From: Halorhodospira sp.
Lineage (GTDB): Bacteria; Pseudomonadota; Gammaproteobacteria; Nitrococcales; Halorhodospiraceae
Assembly (NCBI GenBank): GCA_007127935.1
Contig: SKYL01000233.1
Location: 1-12,706 of the forward strand
Reading direction: 5' to 3'
Length of the DNA stretch: 12,706 nucleotides
The notes beneath the pieces were generated by a model. That model made no database searches. It saw nothing but the letters and a program-made list of their open reading frames with translations, and was not told the DNA's origin. Both the position numbers and the translations under genes were made by a program. Position 1 is the stretch's first letter; each line of letters starts with the position of its first letter. This document shows positions 1 through 7,712 of this stretch, in pieces.

Positions 1-982
1 AGCTGTCGTCCAGGATCCGTTGGCCGCCGACTCCGATTCGCGCCTGTAGCCGTCCGGGGACACTGGTGGCCGCCGCCACGGCGGCCGTTACGGTGGGCGC
101 ATCGGCGCCCAGAACCCGGGCGCAGGCCGCCGCCGCCGCGACATTGGCGGCGTTGTGGCGGCCCGGCAGTGGGGAGGGGGCCGCGATCCACGTCCCATCC
201 CAACGCAACTCCAGATCCGGACCGCTGCCGCGGAAGGCCAAGTCCGCATCCTCCGCCGCACCGAAGGTCACCACCCGGCGATCACCGGCCATTTGTCGCC
301 ATAACGGGGCGTACGGGTCGTCGGCGTTGACCACCGCCACGCCGTCCTCGGGCAACGCCTCGAACAACTCGCCCTTGGCCCGGGCAACGCCGTCCAGACT
401 GCCGAAGCCCTCCAGGTGGGCCGGCGCCGCCTGGGTAACCACACCCACATCGGGCACCGCCCAACGGGCCAACCGATAGATCTCCCCGGCGTGGTTGGCC
501 CCCATTTCGATCACCGCGTAGCGGTGGCCGGCGTCGAGCCGGCAGAGGGTCAAGGGGACCCCCAACTCATTGTTCAGATTCCCCTCGGTGGCCAAGGTGG
601 ACCCCAGCGGGCGCAACATCGCCGCCAGCAACTCCTTGACCGTGGTCTTCCCGTTGCTGCCGGTGACCGCCGCCACCCTGGCGCCCACCGCCCGCCGGCA
701 GAAGATGCCCAGTGCCGCCAGCGCGGTGCGGACGTCGTCCACCACCACCGTCGGCAGCCCTTTCACGGGGCGCACCGCCAGCGCGGCCGTAGCGCCGCGC
801 CGCGCGGCATCTTCACCGAAGTCGGCACCGTCGGCGCGCTCACCCGGCAGCGCAACGAAGAGGTCGCCGGGGACGGCCTTGCGGCTGTCCAGCACCGCCC
901 CGGTCACCCGCACGGCGGCGGCGCCCTCGGGGGCCTGCCCGGACGTGACCGCGGCGACCATTTCCAGGCTCAACGGCTCCAT
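1..982 (-). CDS. murF: UDP-N-acetylmuramoyl-tripeptide--D-alanyl-D-alanine ligase MurF (3' end cut by window edge)
   Basis: MurF is the cytoplasmic ATP-dependent ligase that adds D-Ala-D-Ala to UDP-MurNAc-tripeptide, the last soluble step of peptidoglycan precursor synthesis. The reading frame starts at an ATG (980-982) and gives about 327 codons before the edge; a full MurF is about 450 residues. Seen: an N-terminal Mur domain with the substrate-binding signature LDSRKAVPGDLFVALPGER (about residues 31-49), the P-loop TGSNGKTTVKELL (about 107-119), the central-domain EGNLNNELGVPLTL and a Glu-Met-Gly-Ala-Asn-His stretch. The last visible residues are Asp-Asp-Ser, where the family continues into YNANP. 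The start codon lies inside the end of murE (13-base overlap), so the two are translationally coupled, as is usual for dcw clusters. Identity is very secure; only the C-terminal domain is unseen. Confidence 0.96.
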   Translation of the reverse strand, partial: MEPLSLEMVAAVTSGQAPEGAAAVRVTGAVLDSRKAVPGDLFVALPGERADGADFGEDAARRGATAALAVRPVKGLPTVVVDDVRTALAALGIFCRRAVGARVAAVTGSNGKTTVKELLAAMLRPLGSTLATEGNLNNELGVPLTLCRLDAGHRYAVIEMGANHAGEIYRLARWAVPDVGVVTQAAPAHLEGFGSLDGVARAKGELFEALPEDGVAVVNADDPYAPLWRQMAGDRRVVTFGAAEDADLAFRGSGPDLELRWDGTWIAAPSPLPGRHNAANVAAAAACARVLGADAPTVTAAVAAATSVPGRLQARIGVGGQRILDDS

Positions 983-2541
983 GGCCCCTCCGGTGCGGCG
1001 GCGTCGAGGATCGCCATCACGGTCTCCCGATCGGAAAAGGGCCGGCGTACACCGGCGGTTTCTTGCTCGGACTCATGCCCCTTCCCGGCCACCAGGACCA
1101 CATCACCGGGACCCGCCCGCTCCACCGCCCACGCGATGGCCTCGGCCCGGTCCCTCACGATCCGCGGCGCCCTCGCCGCTCCCATGCCCGCCGCGATCTC
1201 GGCCACGATGGCGTCTCCGTCTTCACTTCGCGGGTTATCGTCGGTCAGCACCACGGCATCGGCCCGCTCCGCGGCCACGCGCCCCATCAGGGGCCGCTTG
1301 CCGCGGTCGCGGTCGCCGCCGCAACCGAAGACCGCGGTGAGGCACCCCCGGCAGTGGCCGCGCAGCGCCTCCAGGACGTGGCGCAGCGCCTCCGGGGTAT
1401 GGGCGTAATCGACCACCACCAACGGCCGTCCGGGGGCGGTGAACCGCTCCATCCGGCCGGGGACCGGAGTCAACGCGGCGAGACGATCCACCACCGCCTC
1501 CCCCGGATACCCCAAGGCGATGGCCGCGCCGGCGGCGGCCAGGGCGTTGGCGGCGTTGAAGCGCCCCATGAGAGCGAGGCGAACCGGTTGAACCGCGCCG
1601 CCGCGCCACGCCACCTCCATCTCCAGCCCTTCGGCCGTCGGCCGCAGCGCCGTTGCTCGCAGATCGGCCTCCTTCCCGTCGGCGCTGTAGGTCAGCACGT
1701 CTCCCCGGGTTGCCCAGCGGCGGCCCCACGGGTCGTCCAGGTTCAGAACCGGCACACCGGGGGCGCCATCCGCGAAGAGGCGCGCCTTCGCGGCCGCGTA
1801 GTGCTCCACCGTGCCGTGATAATCCAGATGGTCGCGGCCGATATGCGTCAGGACCGCCACGTCCACCTCGGTGCCCGCCAAGCGGTGTTGGTCCAACGCG
1901 TGGGACGACGCCTCCAGGGCAACGGTGCGGTGCCCGGCATCCCGGCACTGCGCCAACGCGTACTGGAGGGCGGCGGCATCCGGGGTCGTCATGGCGGTGG
2001 GCACCAGCGCCCCCGGCGCCCCGTAGCCCAACGTCCCGATGACGGCCGGTGGCGGCGCTCCCGGCTCCAGGGCGGAGAGCAGGCCGGCGACGTAGTGGGT
2101 CACGGAGGTCTTCCCGTCGGTCCCGGTCACCGCCACGACCTTCAGGGCGCGGGACGGGTCGCCCCAGAACCGGGCCGCCAATGCCCCCAGGTAGCGGCTC
2201 AGTTCCTTCATCGGAATCATCGGAATGCCGGCGCGGCGGGCGGCGGCCTCGGCATACTCCGCCGGCGCACCGGGCGCGGGCTCCCAAACCACGGCGGCGG
2301 CGCCCCGGACCAGGACCTCGTCCATATACGCCAAGCCGTGGGTCGTGCCGCCGGCCAGCGCCGCGAAGAGATCCCCCGGGCGCACACGGCGGCTGTCGGC
2401 CGCCACCCCGTGGACCACCGCCCGGGGGGCGTCCGCCAGGGCCTGGGTCCCCGGCGTCCCCGGCGCCCCCGTCATCCAAGGCTCCAGGAGCCAGTCCAGG
2501 CGGACCCCTTCCGCGGCGGCCACGGCGGCGGCACTCATCAC
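970..2541 (-). CDS. murE: UDP-N-acetylmuramoyl-L-alanyl-D-glutamate--2,6-diaminopimelate ligase MurE
   Basis: MurE adds meso-diaminopimelate to UDP-MurNAc-L-Ala-D-Glu in the cytoplasm using ATP. Seen in the 523-residue frame: the N-terminal substrate domain (DSRRVRPGDLFAAL, about 49-62), the P-loop GTDGKTS (140-146), the TTPDA and ALEASSHAL stretches of the central domain, the lysine in YHGTVEHYAAAKARLF (about K252) that is carbamylated in the family, VVDYAHTPEAL and FGCGGDRDRGKRP in the C-terminal domain, and DDNPR (434-438). DNPR is the signature of meso-DAP-adding rather than lysine-adding MurE, which fits a Gram-negative wall. The start is a GTG at 2539-2541 that overlaps the ftsI stop as GTGA, the pattern seen at two other junctions of this operon. 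An in-frame ATG follows immediately (2536-2538, giving TGATG) and is equally plausible; the product would be one residue shorter. Confidence 0.97.
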   Translation of the reverse strand: MMSAAAVAAAEGVRLDWLLEPWMTGAPGTPGTQALADAPRAVVHGVAADSRRVRPGDLFAALAGGTTHGLAYMDEVLVRGAAAVVWEPAPGAPAEYAEAAARRAGIPMIPMKELSRYLGALAARFWGDPSRALKVVAVTGTDGKTSVTHYVAGLLSALEPGAPPPAVIGTLGYGAPGALVPTAMTTPDAAALQYALAQCRDAGHRTVALEASSHALDQHRLAGTEVDVAVLTHIGRDHLDYHGTVEHYAAAKARLFADGAPGVPVLNLDDPWGRRWATRGDVLTYSADGKEADLRATALRPTAEGLEMEVAWRGGAVQPVRLALMGRFNAANALAAAGAAIALGYPGEAVVDRLAALTPVPGRMERFTAPGRPLVVVDYAHTPEALRHVLEALRGHCRGCLTAVFGCGGDRDRGKRPLMGRVAAERADAVVLTDDNPRSEDGDAIVAEIAAGMGAARAPRIVRDRAEAIAWAVERAGPGDVVLVAGKGHESEQETAGVRRPFSDRETVMAILDAAAPEGPWSR

Positions 2542-4262
2542 TCCCGCCCCCCGGCCAACACCGGCCGGTTTGGTTCAGGGAGATCGTCCGGCGGCACGTT
2601 CAACAGCCGCAAGGCCCCGGCCATGACCCGGGAGAAAACCGGGGCGGCCACTTGGCCGCCGTAGTATGCCTCTCCGCTCGGCCGGTCGATCACCACCGCC
2701 AGCGCCAGCCGAGGATTCGAGGCCGGCGCAAATCCCACGAACATCGCCACGTACTCGTCTTCGATATAACCACCGGGTCCGGATTTGCGCACTGTACCGG
2801 TCTTGCCCGCGACCCGGTAGCCCGGAACAGCCGCATTCATGCCGGTACCGGCCGGCTCCACCACTCGCTCCATCATGCGTGCGAGTTCCGCGGCAACCCC
2901 GGCTTCGAGGATTCGATACTCGTTGGCCGGATCGTCCCGCCGCAGCATAGAGATGTCCCGCATCAGGCCGCCAGAGGCGATGGCGGCGTATGCCCGCGCC
3001 AGTTGCAGCGGGGTGGTGGAGAGGCCGTATCCGTAGGCCAGGGTGGCCCGTTCCACCTCTCCCCGGGGCGGCGCGGGACTGAGCACACCGCTGGCCTCTC
3101 CCGGCAAACCGCTGCCGGTAACCGCGCCGAAACCGAAGTCCATGAAGGTATCCCAGAGGACGCGCGGTGGCGTCCGAAGCGCCAGCTTCGCCGCGCCCAC
3201 GTTGCTCGACTTCTGGATCACGCCGGTGAGGTCAAGCGCGCCATAGTTCGCCAAGTCACGGATGGTGTGGCGCCCCACCCGCATCATTCCGGGGCCGGTC
3301 TCCAGCACGGTCTCCGGCCGGGCGACGCCCCCGGCGAGGGCCGCCGCCACGGTGAACGGCTTGATCACCGAGCCGGGCTCGTAGACGTCGGCCACCGCCC
3401 GGTTACGGCGCTGGGCGTGGCTCACATCGCTACGGCGGTGGGGGTTGAACGAAGGCTGATTGACCATGGCGAGGATCTCGCCGGTCTTTACATCCAGCAG
3501 AACCGCAGCCCCGCTCTGGGCGCCGTGGCGGCTCACCGCCCCCTTCAGTTCACGGTAGGCCAGGTACTGTAGCCGCCGGTCCACCGACAGGGTCAGCGTC
3601 TCTCCGGGCCGCGGCTCGCGCAAGAGTTCGACATCCTCCACGATCCGCCCGAGCCGATCGCGCAGGACCCGCTTGCTGCCGGGGCGCCCCCGCAGCCGCT
3701 GGTCCAGAACCCGTTCAATGCCCTCCAGGCCTACATCATCGATATCCGTCGTCCCGATCAATTGGGCCGCCACCTCTCCCGCGGGATAGAAGCGGCGGTA
3801 CTCCCGCTGGAGATGAACGCCCGGGATGGCGGCGGCGGTCACGCGTTCCACCAAGTCCGGTGACGCATGGCGGCGGAGGTAGACGAACTGGCGGTCGGCG
3901 CGGGCGCGCAGAAACTCGGCCAATTGGGGCGCCGGACGATCCAACAGGGCGGCCAATTGCCGGACTCCCTCGGGAGCGGCCAACAGATCACCGGGATCGG
4001 CCCAGACGGAGTCCACTGGAGAGCTGATCGCCAAGGCCTCGCCTTCCCGGTCGGTAATCATCCCACGGTGGGCCGGAACCACCACCGTGCGCAGATGGCG
4101 GGCGTCGGCTTGGTTGAGCAAGAAGTCGCGATTGACCACTTGCAGATCCACCGCGCGCAGGAGCAGCACCACCACGGCCAGGACAGCCACGGCCATCACC
4201 AGCGTGAACCGCCAGACGGATGGCTCCACATCCTCGCGGCGTCGGGGCTTACCGTGGGTCAC
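2538..4262 (-). CDS. ftsI: Peptidoglycan transpeptidase FtsI (penicillin-binding protein 3)
   Basis: FtsI is the septal class B penicillin-binding protein. It sits in the inner membrane with its catalytic domain in the periplasm and crosslinks peptidoglycan with FtsW at the divisome. The 574 residues (E. coli about 588) show a short basic cytoplasmic tail, one membrane segment (about 19-36), the PBP dimer-domain box RGMITDREGEALA (66-78), and the three transpeptidase motifs: SVIK (nucleophile S298, K301), SSN (352-354) and KTGT (487-490). All catalytic residues are intact. The start is GTG (4260-4262), preceded by a strong AGGAGG ribosome binding site 4-5 bases away, and it overlaps the ftsL stop as GTGA. 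The stop overlaps the start of murE. The order ftsL-ftsI-murE is the standard dcw arrangement. Confidence 0.97.
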   Translation of the reverse strand: MTHGKPRRREDVEPSVWRFTLVMAVAVLAVVVLLLRAVDLQVVNRDFLLNQADARHLRTVVVPAHRGMITDREGEALAISSPVDSVWADPGDLLAAPEGVRQLAALLDRPAPQLAEFLRARADRQFVYLRRHASPDLVERVTAAAIPGVHLQREYRRFYPAGEVAAQLIGTTDIDDVGLEGIERVLDQRLRGRPGSKRVLRDRLGRIVEDVELLREPRPGETLTLSVDRRLQYLAYRELKGAVSRHGAQSGAAVLLDVKTGEILAMVNQPSFNPHRRSDVSHAQRRNRAVADVYEPGSVIKPFTVAAALAGGVARPETVLETGPGMMRVGRHTIRDLANYGALDLTGVIQKSSNVGAAKLALRTPPRVLWDTFMDFGFGAVTGSGLPGEASGVLSPAPPRGEVERATLAYGYGLSTTPLQLARAYAAIASGGLMRDISMLRRDDPANEYRILEAGVAAELARMMERVVEPAGTGMNAAVPGYRVAGKTGTVRKSGPGGYIEDEYVAMFVGFAPASNPRLALAVVIDRPSGEAYYGGQVAAPVFSRVMAGALRLLNVPPDDLPEPNRPVLAGGRE

Positions 4263-4546
4263 CGTTCCTCCTCATGCCGGCGCGTCACCACCCGAATCTC
4301 CCGGCGCTCCGGCAGGACCATGTCCAGCTGATCGGCAGCCAGCCGCTCCACGCGGCTGTGGCCGGCCCACGCCCCCTGCTCCAGTTGCAGCATGCCCCAC
4401 TCCTCCCGCAGGCGATCCCCTTCGACGTTGGCCGCCTGCAACTCCACAAAAGCGGCCCGGTGGGCGTGGCGGACTCCCACCACGGAGAGGGCGCTCGCCG
4501 TCACCGCCACCACCAGCATCGCGACCGCCCATCCTTGGCGGCTCAC
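4259..4546 (-). CDS. ftsL: Cell division protein FtsL
   Basis: FtsL is a small bitopic inner-membrane protein that forms a coiled-coil complex with FtsB and FtsQ and helps activate FtsWI at the septum. The 95 residues fit the family: a very short N-terminal tail, one membrane segment (about 6-25, Val/Ala/Leu-rich), then a periplasmic helix predicted to be a coiled coil (about 28-60, FVELQAANVEGDRLREEWG and following), ending with the LDMVLP-type segment typical of gammaproteobacterial FtsL. Sequence conservation in FtsL is low, so the call rests on size, topology and its position between rsmH and ftsI. The start is GTG (4544-4546), overlapping the rsmH stop as GTGA, with GGAG eight bases upstream. 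The stop overlaps the ftsI start in the same way. Confidence 0.93.
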   Translation of the reverse strand: MSRQGWAVAMLVVAVTASALSVVGVRHAHRAAFVELQAANVEGDRLREEWGMLQLEQGAWAGHSRVERLAADQLDMVLPERREIRVVTRRHEEER

Positions 4547-5514
4547 GGCAAACGCTCCGCCACACGCAGGACGGCGCTACGCGCCCGCGGATTCTCCGCC
4601 ACCTCTTGCGCCGTGGGGCGTTCCCCCCGGCCCAGCGGCTTCAGTCGTGGCCGCAGACCGGCAGGCGCCACCGGCACCGAAGGGGGCAGATCCCCCACTC
4701 GAGAGGCATTACGGATCGCGCGCTTGACCCGGCGATCCTCCAGGGAGTGAAAAGAGATCACCGCCAACCGTCCCCCAGGAGCCAGCAGGTCCACGGCCCG
4801 CTCCAGAAAGGCGTCCAACTCACCCAATTCATCGTTCACCGCGATACGAAGCGCCTGAAACGTCCGCGTGGCCGGATGCCGGCCCGGCTCCGGCCACGCC
4901 AACACCTCTTCCACCAGGGCCGCCAATTCCCCGGTGGTGCGCACCGGGGTTCCGGCCTCCCGGGCCGCCGCCACGGCCTCCGCCACCCGGCGTGCGCTGC
5001 GCTCCTCCCCGAAACGGCGCAGCAGCGCCGCCAACTCCCTGACGGAGAGCCGATGCAAGAGATCCGCCGCCGGCTCCCCGGCCGACGGGTCCATGCGCAT
5101 ATCCAACGGTCCCGTCCCACGGAATGCGAACCCTCGAGCCGGGTCATCCAGTTGGGGCGAGGAAACACCCAGATCGGCCAACAAGCCGTCCACCTTGCCG
5201 GCCAGACCCGCCGCCTCCAAACGCTCCGGCAATTCCGAGAGGCGGGCGTGCCATACCGTGCAGCGACCATCCCTCCCCAACGCCGCCCGGGCGTGGGCCA
5301 CCGCCTCCGGGTCCCGGTCGGAGACCACCAAACGCCCCGATGTCAAACGGCACAGGATGGCGCAAGCATGTCCGCCCCGGCCATACGTGGCATCCACATA
5401 GAGGCCGTCCGGGCGCACCGCGAGCCCTTCCACCACTCGGGCGCACATCACCGGGCGGTGCTTCTCGGGAGAAGCGCCGTGGGAGCCCCCATTCCGGCAC
5501 TGGACAGCACTCAC
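4543..5514 (-). CDS. rsmH: 16S rRNA (cytosine(1402)-N(4))-methyltransferase RsmH (MraW)
   Basis: RsmH uses S-adenosylmethionine to methylate N4 of C1402 in 16S rRNA at the ribosomal P site. Its partner RsmI, which methylates the 2'-O of the same nucleotide, is encoded at 6749-7633. The 323 residues show KHRPVM (18-23), the SAM-binding motif VDATYGRGGHA (40-50), SDRDPEA (65-71), DLGVSSPQLDDPARGFAF (114-131), the DMRMD segment (138-142), HPATRTFQALRIAVNDEL (213-230) and ISFHSLEDRRVK (253-264), all diagnostic. The start is a GTG (5512-5514), 12 bases after the mraZ stop, with a GAGG-type ribosome binding site within the end of mraZ. The first 17 or so residues are poorly conserved, so the exact start is less certain than the identity. 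It lies directly after mraZ in the dcw operon. Confidence 0.96.
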   Translation of the reverse strand: MSAVQCRNGGSHGASPEKHRPVMCARVVEGLAVRPDGLYVDATYGRGGHACAILCRLTSGRLVVSDRDPEAVAHARAALGRDGRCTVWHARLSELPERLEAAGLAGKVDGLLADLGVSSPQLDDPARGFAFRGTGPLDMRMDPSAGEPAADLLHRLSVRELAALLRRFGEERSARRVAEAVAAAREAGTPVRTTGELAALVEEVLAWPEPGRHPATRTFQALRIAVNDELGELDAFLERAVDLLAPGGRLAVISFHSLEDRRVKRAIRNASRVGDLPPSVPVAPAGLRPRLKPLGRGERPTAQEVAENPRARSAVLRVAERLP

Positions 5515-5526
5515 GATTCCCGGCCC

Positions 5527-5988
5527 TCACAGTGAGAGGTGGCCCAACTCCTCGGGTAACTCGTCTTCAGGAACCGCCGCCGCCTCTTCCAGCCACGACG
5601 TGCGCCGCTCTTCCCAGAGCGCCTCATCCCATAACTCAAATTTGTTTCCCTGCCCGATCAGCACCACACGCTTTTCGAGCCCCGCGTACTCGCGCAGGGG
5701 CGGGGGCACCAACACACGCCCATTGGCGTCCACCTGCAACTCCTGGGCATGGCCGATCAGTAGGCGTTTGAGACGCTTGGCGCTCTGCTGTAGATCGGGC
5801 AGCGCCACCAGCTTGCGCTCGATCACCTCCCACTCCGGCAAGGGATAGACCGCAAGACACCGGTCGCGGTAGTCGATGGTCGTCACCACCTCGCCCTCAC
5901 AGTGCGCGTGAAGACGGTCACGATGCCGTGCCGGAAAGACGATCCGGCCCTTGGCATCAAGATTCAGTTGGCTGACCCCGCGAAACAC
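5527..5988 (-). CDS. mraZ: Transcriptional regulator MraZ
   Basis: MraZ is a double AbrB-like (swapped-hairpin) DNA-binding protein, first gene of the dcw cluster; in E. coli it represses its own promoter by binding tandem repeats. The 153 residues (E. coli 152) hold two MraZ domains: FRGVSQLNLDAKGRIVFPARHR (about 2-23) and, after YPLPEWEVIERKL, a second copy QELQVDANGRVLVPPPLREYA (about 82-102) followed by GQGNKFELWDEALWEE. The two DxxGR motifs that contact DNA in the family are present. The start is GTG (5986-5988): FRG follows directly, as in nearly all MraZ proteins, and GGGGGG lies 4 bases upstream as ribosome binding site. A promoter and a putative MraZ operator lie just upstream (6015-6077), so autoregulation is likely. 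Confidence 0.97.
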   Translation of the reverse strand: MFRGVSQLNLDAKGRIVFPARHRDRLHAHCEGEVVTTIDYRDRCLAVYPLPEWEVIERKLVALPDLQQSAKRLKRLLIGHAQELQVDANGRVLVPPPLREYAGLEKRVVLIGQGNKFELWDEALWEERRTSWLEEAAAVPEDELPEELGHLSL

Positions 5989-6014
5989 CGCACCCCCCGG
6001 ACACGCCTCAGCGT

Positions 6015-6050
6015 TCCCTTTTCATCCACTATTTCCCACTTCGCACCACT
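6015..6050 (-). promoter_or_regulatory. Putative MraZ operator: tandem TGG repeats, 10-bp period
   Basis: Read on the minus strand, four boxes follow one another at exact 10-bp intervals: AGTGGT (6050-6045), AGTGGG (6040-6035), AGTGGA (6030-6025) and a weaker AAGGGA (6020-6015). This matches the known E. coli MraZ target, TGGGN direct repeats separated by 5 bases. The array begins inside the -10 box of the dcw promoter and extends over the expected start site, so bound MraZ would block RNA polymerase. The repeat is seen directly; the assignment to MraZ is inferred from family knowledge and from lying 27 bases upstream of mraZ. Confidence 0.8.
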
Positions 6051-6077
6051 ATAGGTGGGAGTTACAAGGGGTGTCAA
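6048..6077 (-). promoter_or_regulatory. Sigma-70-type promoter of the dcw operon (Pmra)
   Basis: On the minus strand a perfect -35 box TTGACA (6077-6072) is followed after 18 bases by TATAGT (6053-6048), five of six matches to the -10 consensus. The expected transcription start is near 6041, giving a leader of about 53 bases to the mraZ GTG. The -10 box overlaps the first repeat of the putative MraZ operator. No other comparably good promoter is visible upstream of the genes at 1-5988. Confidence 0.82.
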
Positions 6078-6300
6078 CCAAACAGGGGTAAAATGGTCCT
6101 GACCGCACAGTGACTTACCGCACGCTCTTTATGATTTACAGAAAGGGAGGCGTAACGGAGGAATACCCCGATTAAACAGATCGTTGTCGTGGTGTCTTTA
6201 TTAACATTATGAGATTGTCGTGTTATCGAACTGATCATAAGCACTTCGCTTAAAGTTTATGTGACACGATTTGTTGCCACCTTCGAAAGACGTGGCCATC
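6078..6300. other. AT-rich intergenic segment, no gene recognised
   Basis: This stretch lies between the dcw promoter and the palindrome upstream of rnpB. By hand count, 6121-6240 has about 40% GC, far below its neighbours. I see no plausible coding frame. It contains a direct repeat TTGTCGTG (6184-6191 and 6215-6222, 31 bases apart), a small hairpin TAAGC-ACTTC-GCTTA (6238-6252) and another GCCAC/GTGGC hairpin (6276-6296). These may be binding sites or remnants of an older insertion; no function can be assigned. Confidence 0.5.
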
Positions 6301-6338
6301 ATTTGGATCGCCACGGGCCTTCGGCCCTCGCGATGACG
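6301..6338. repeat. Short palindromic interspersed-type repeat (REP/MITE-like)
   Basis: The segment can fold as ATCGC-cac-GGGCC-ttc-GGCCC-tc-GCGAT (6307-6334), followed by GACG. Its ends (GGATCGCCAC and CGCGATGACG) resemble the widespread bacterial interspersed palindrome whose copies read roughly GGATTGC...CGCAATGACG. Only one copy is in this window, so its repeated nature is inferred from that resemblance. It lies about 37 bases upstream of the rnpB -10 region. Confidence 0.55.
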
Positions 6339-6374
6339 GGCCGCGGATCCCACGCGCCGACGGGGGCGCTGCTC

Positions 6375-6383
6375 TGGTATCAT
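6375..6383 (+). promoter_or_regulatory. Extended -10 promoter of rnpB
   Basis: TGG-TATCAT gives a TG extended element (6375-6376) directly before a -10 hexamer TATCAT (6378-6383). The expected start, 7-8 bases downstream, falls at 6390-6391, exactly where the P1 helix of RNase P RNA begins. The expected -35 position (about 6355-6360) has no recognisable hexamer, so the extended element probably compensates. Confidence 0.65.
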
Positions 6384-6390
6384 CGGCATA

Positions 6391-6745
<355 letters not shown>

Positions 6746-6748
6746 TTT

Positions 6749-7633
6749 TTATTCGCTCGCCCAGTCTTGGCGGCGCTGCAAGGCGCGCCGGTAGAGGGTG
6801 TTCTTCTTCTCGCCGGTGACCACCGCCGCCAACCGCACCGCCTGCTTCACCGGCAATTCCGCCAGCAATGCATCCAAGACATCGTCCACCGGACGCCCCA
6901 TAGGCGGCGGTTCGGTGCCGCCCTCGACAATCAGCACGAACTCCCCTTTCTGTTGCTCCGGGTCGCTGGCGACCCTCCGCGACAGTTCCTCCAGCGAGCC
7001 GCGCAGCACCGTCTCGTAGCGCTTGGTCAGCTCCCGGGCCAACACCGCACGCCGCTCACTCCCAAGCACCTCCGCCGCATCGGCGAGGCTCGCCACGATG
7101 CGGTGGGCCGACTCCAACCACACCAGTGTGCGCGGCTCAAAGCGCACTCGCTCCAAGGACGCCCGGCGCGCCCCCGCACGGGCCGGCAGAAAGCCTTCGA
7201 AGACGAAACGATCCGTGGGCAGCCCCGCCACCGAGAGGGCCGCCGTCACGGCACTGGGACCCGGGATAGGCCGGACCACCACACCGGCCTCCGCCGCCGC
7301 GGCAACCAATCGGAACCCCGGATCGCTGATCAGCGGCGTACCGGCGTCACTGACCAACGCCACCGTACGCCCCTCGCTCAGCGCCCGTACCAGGCGTGGC
7401 ACCCGCGCCTCCTCGTTATGTTCATGGAGGCTCACCATCCGCGCCCGGATACCCTGCCGGGTAAGCAGCAACCCGGTTCGCCGCGTATCCTCGGCGGCGA
7501 CCAAGTCCACACTGCCGAGCACCGCCAAGGCCCGCGGACTCATATCGTCCATATTGCCAATGGGGGTGGCGACCACCCATAACACACCCCCCACCGCACC
7601 ATCCGACGTCGGTCCACCGGTCCCGTTTGACAT
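6749..7633 (-). CDS. rsmI: 16S rRNA (cytidine(1402)-2'-O)-methyltransferase RsmI
   Basis: RsmI is a SAM-dependent tetrapyrrole-methylase-fold enzyme that 2'-O-methylates C1402 of 16S rRNA, acting with RsmH on the same base. The 294 residues (E. coli 286) carry VATPIGNMDDMSPRAL (21-36), AAEDTRRTGLLL (46-57), VSDAGTPLISDPG (94-106), PGPSAVTAALSVAGLP (124-139), the FVFEGFLP segment (143-150), ELTKRYE (201-207), KGEFVLIVEG (229-238) and a C-terminal helical domain ending KKNTLYRRAL (276-285). The start is taken at ATG (7631-7633). A GTG two codons upstream (7637-7639) has a better-spaced GGAGG and is a real alternative. The frame stays open upstream to about 8038, but that part is antisense to lpoA. 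It is transcribed divergently from lpoA (79-base gap), as in E. coli, and ends three bases from rnpB. Confidence 0.96.
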   Translation of the reverse strand: MSNGTGGPTSDGAVGGVLWVVATPIGNMDDMSPRALAVLGSVDLVAAEDTRRTGLLLTRQGIRARMVSLHEHNEEARVPRLVRALSEGRTVALVSDAGTPLISDPGFRLVAAAAEAGVVVRPIPGPSAVTAALSVAGLPTDRFVFEGFLPARAGARRASLERVRFEPRTLVWLESAHRIVASLADAAEVLGSERRAVLARELTKRYETVLRGSLEELSRRVASDPEQQKGEFVLIVEGGTEPPPMGRPVDDVLDALLAELPVKQAVRLAAVVTGEKKNTLYRRALQRRQDWASE

Positions 7634-7712
7634 GCTCACCCCCGCCTCCGATACTTCCAACCCACCGACATGCGGCGCCCCTGAAGCAATCCGCCTAACG
7701 ATCCTTTTGCCC

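Noticed and set aside
557..681. Possible start of an alternative short gene inside murF
   Set aside because: The murF frame is continuous and fully motif-supported through this region.
1063..2664. Long plus-strand open frame (over 500 codons) opposite murE
   Set aside because: It is antisense to a fully motif-supported murE; its product is rich in Gly, Arg, His and Pro with no recognisable domain, as expected of a GC-rich shadow frame.
2049..3572. Long plus-strand open frame opposite murE and ftsI
   Set aside because: Low-complexity Pro/Arg-rich translation, no ribosome binding site or domain, and it lies on the antisense strand of two certain genes.
4087..5535. Plus-strand open frame of about 480 codons opposite ftsI, ftsL and rsmH
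   Set aside because: Shadow of GC-rich codon use; it crosses three genes on the other strand and has no family resemblance.
6170..6280. Possible replication origin or DnaA boxes in the AT-rich segment
   Set aside because: No TTATNCACA-type box was found on either strand, and none of the usual origin neighbours is present.
7023..7712. N-terminal extension of the lpoA frame (230 more residues)
   Set aside because: It is antisense to rsmI, and the lipoprotein signal peptide begins at the ATG at 7713.
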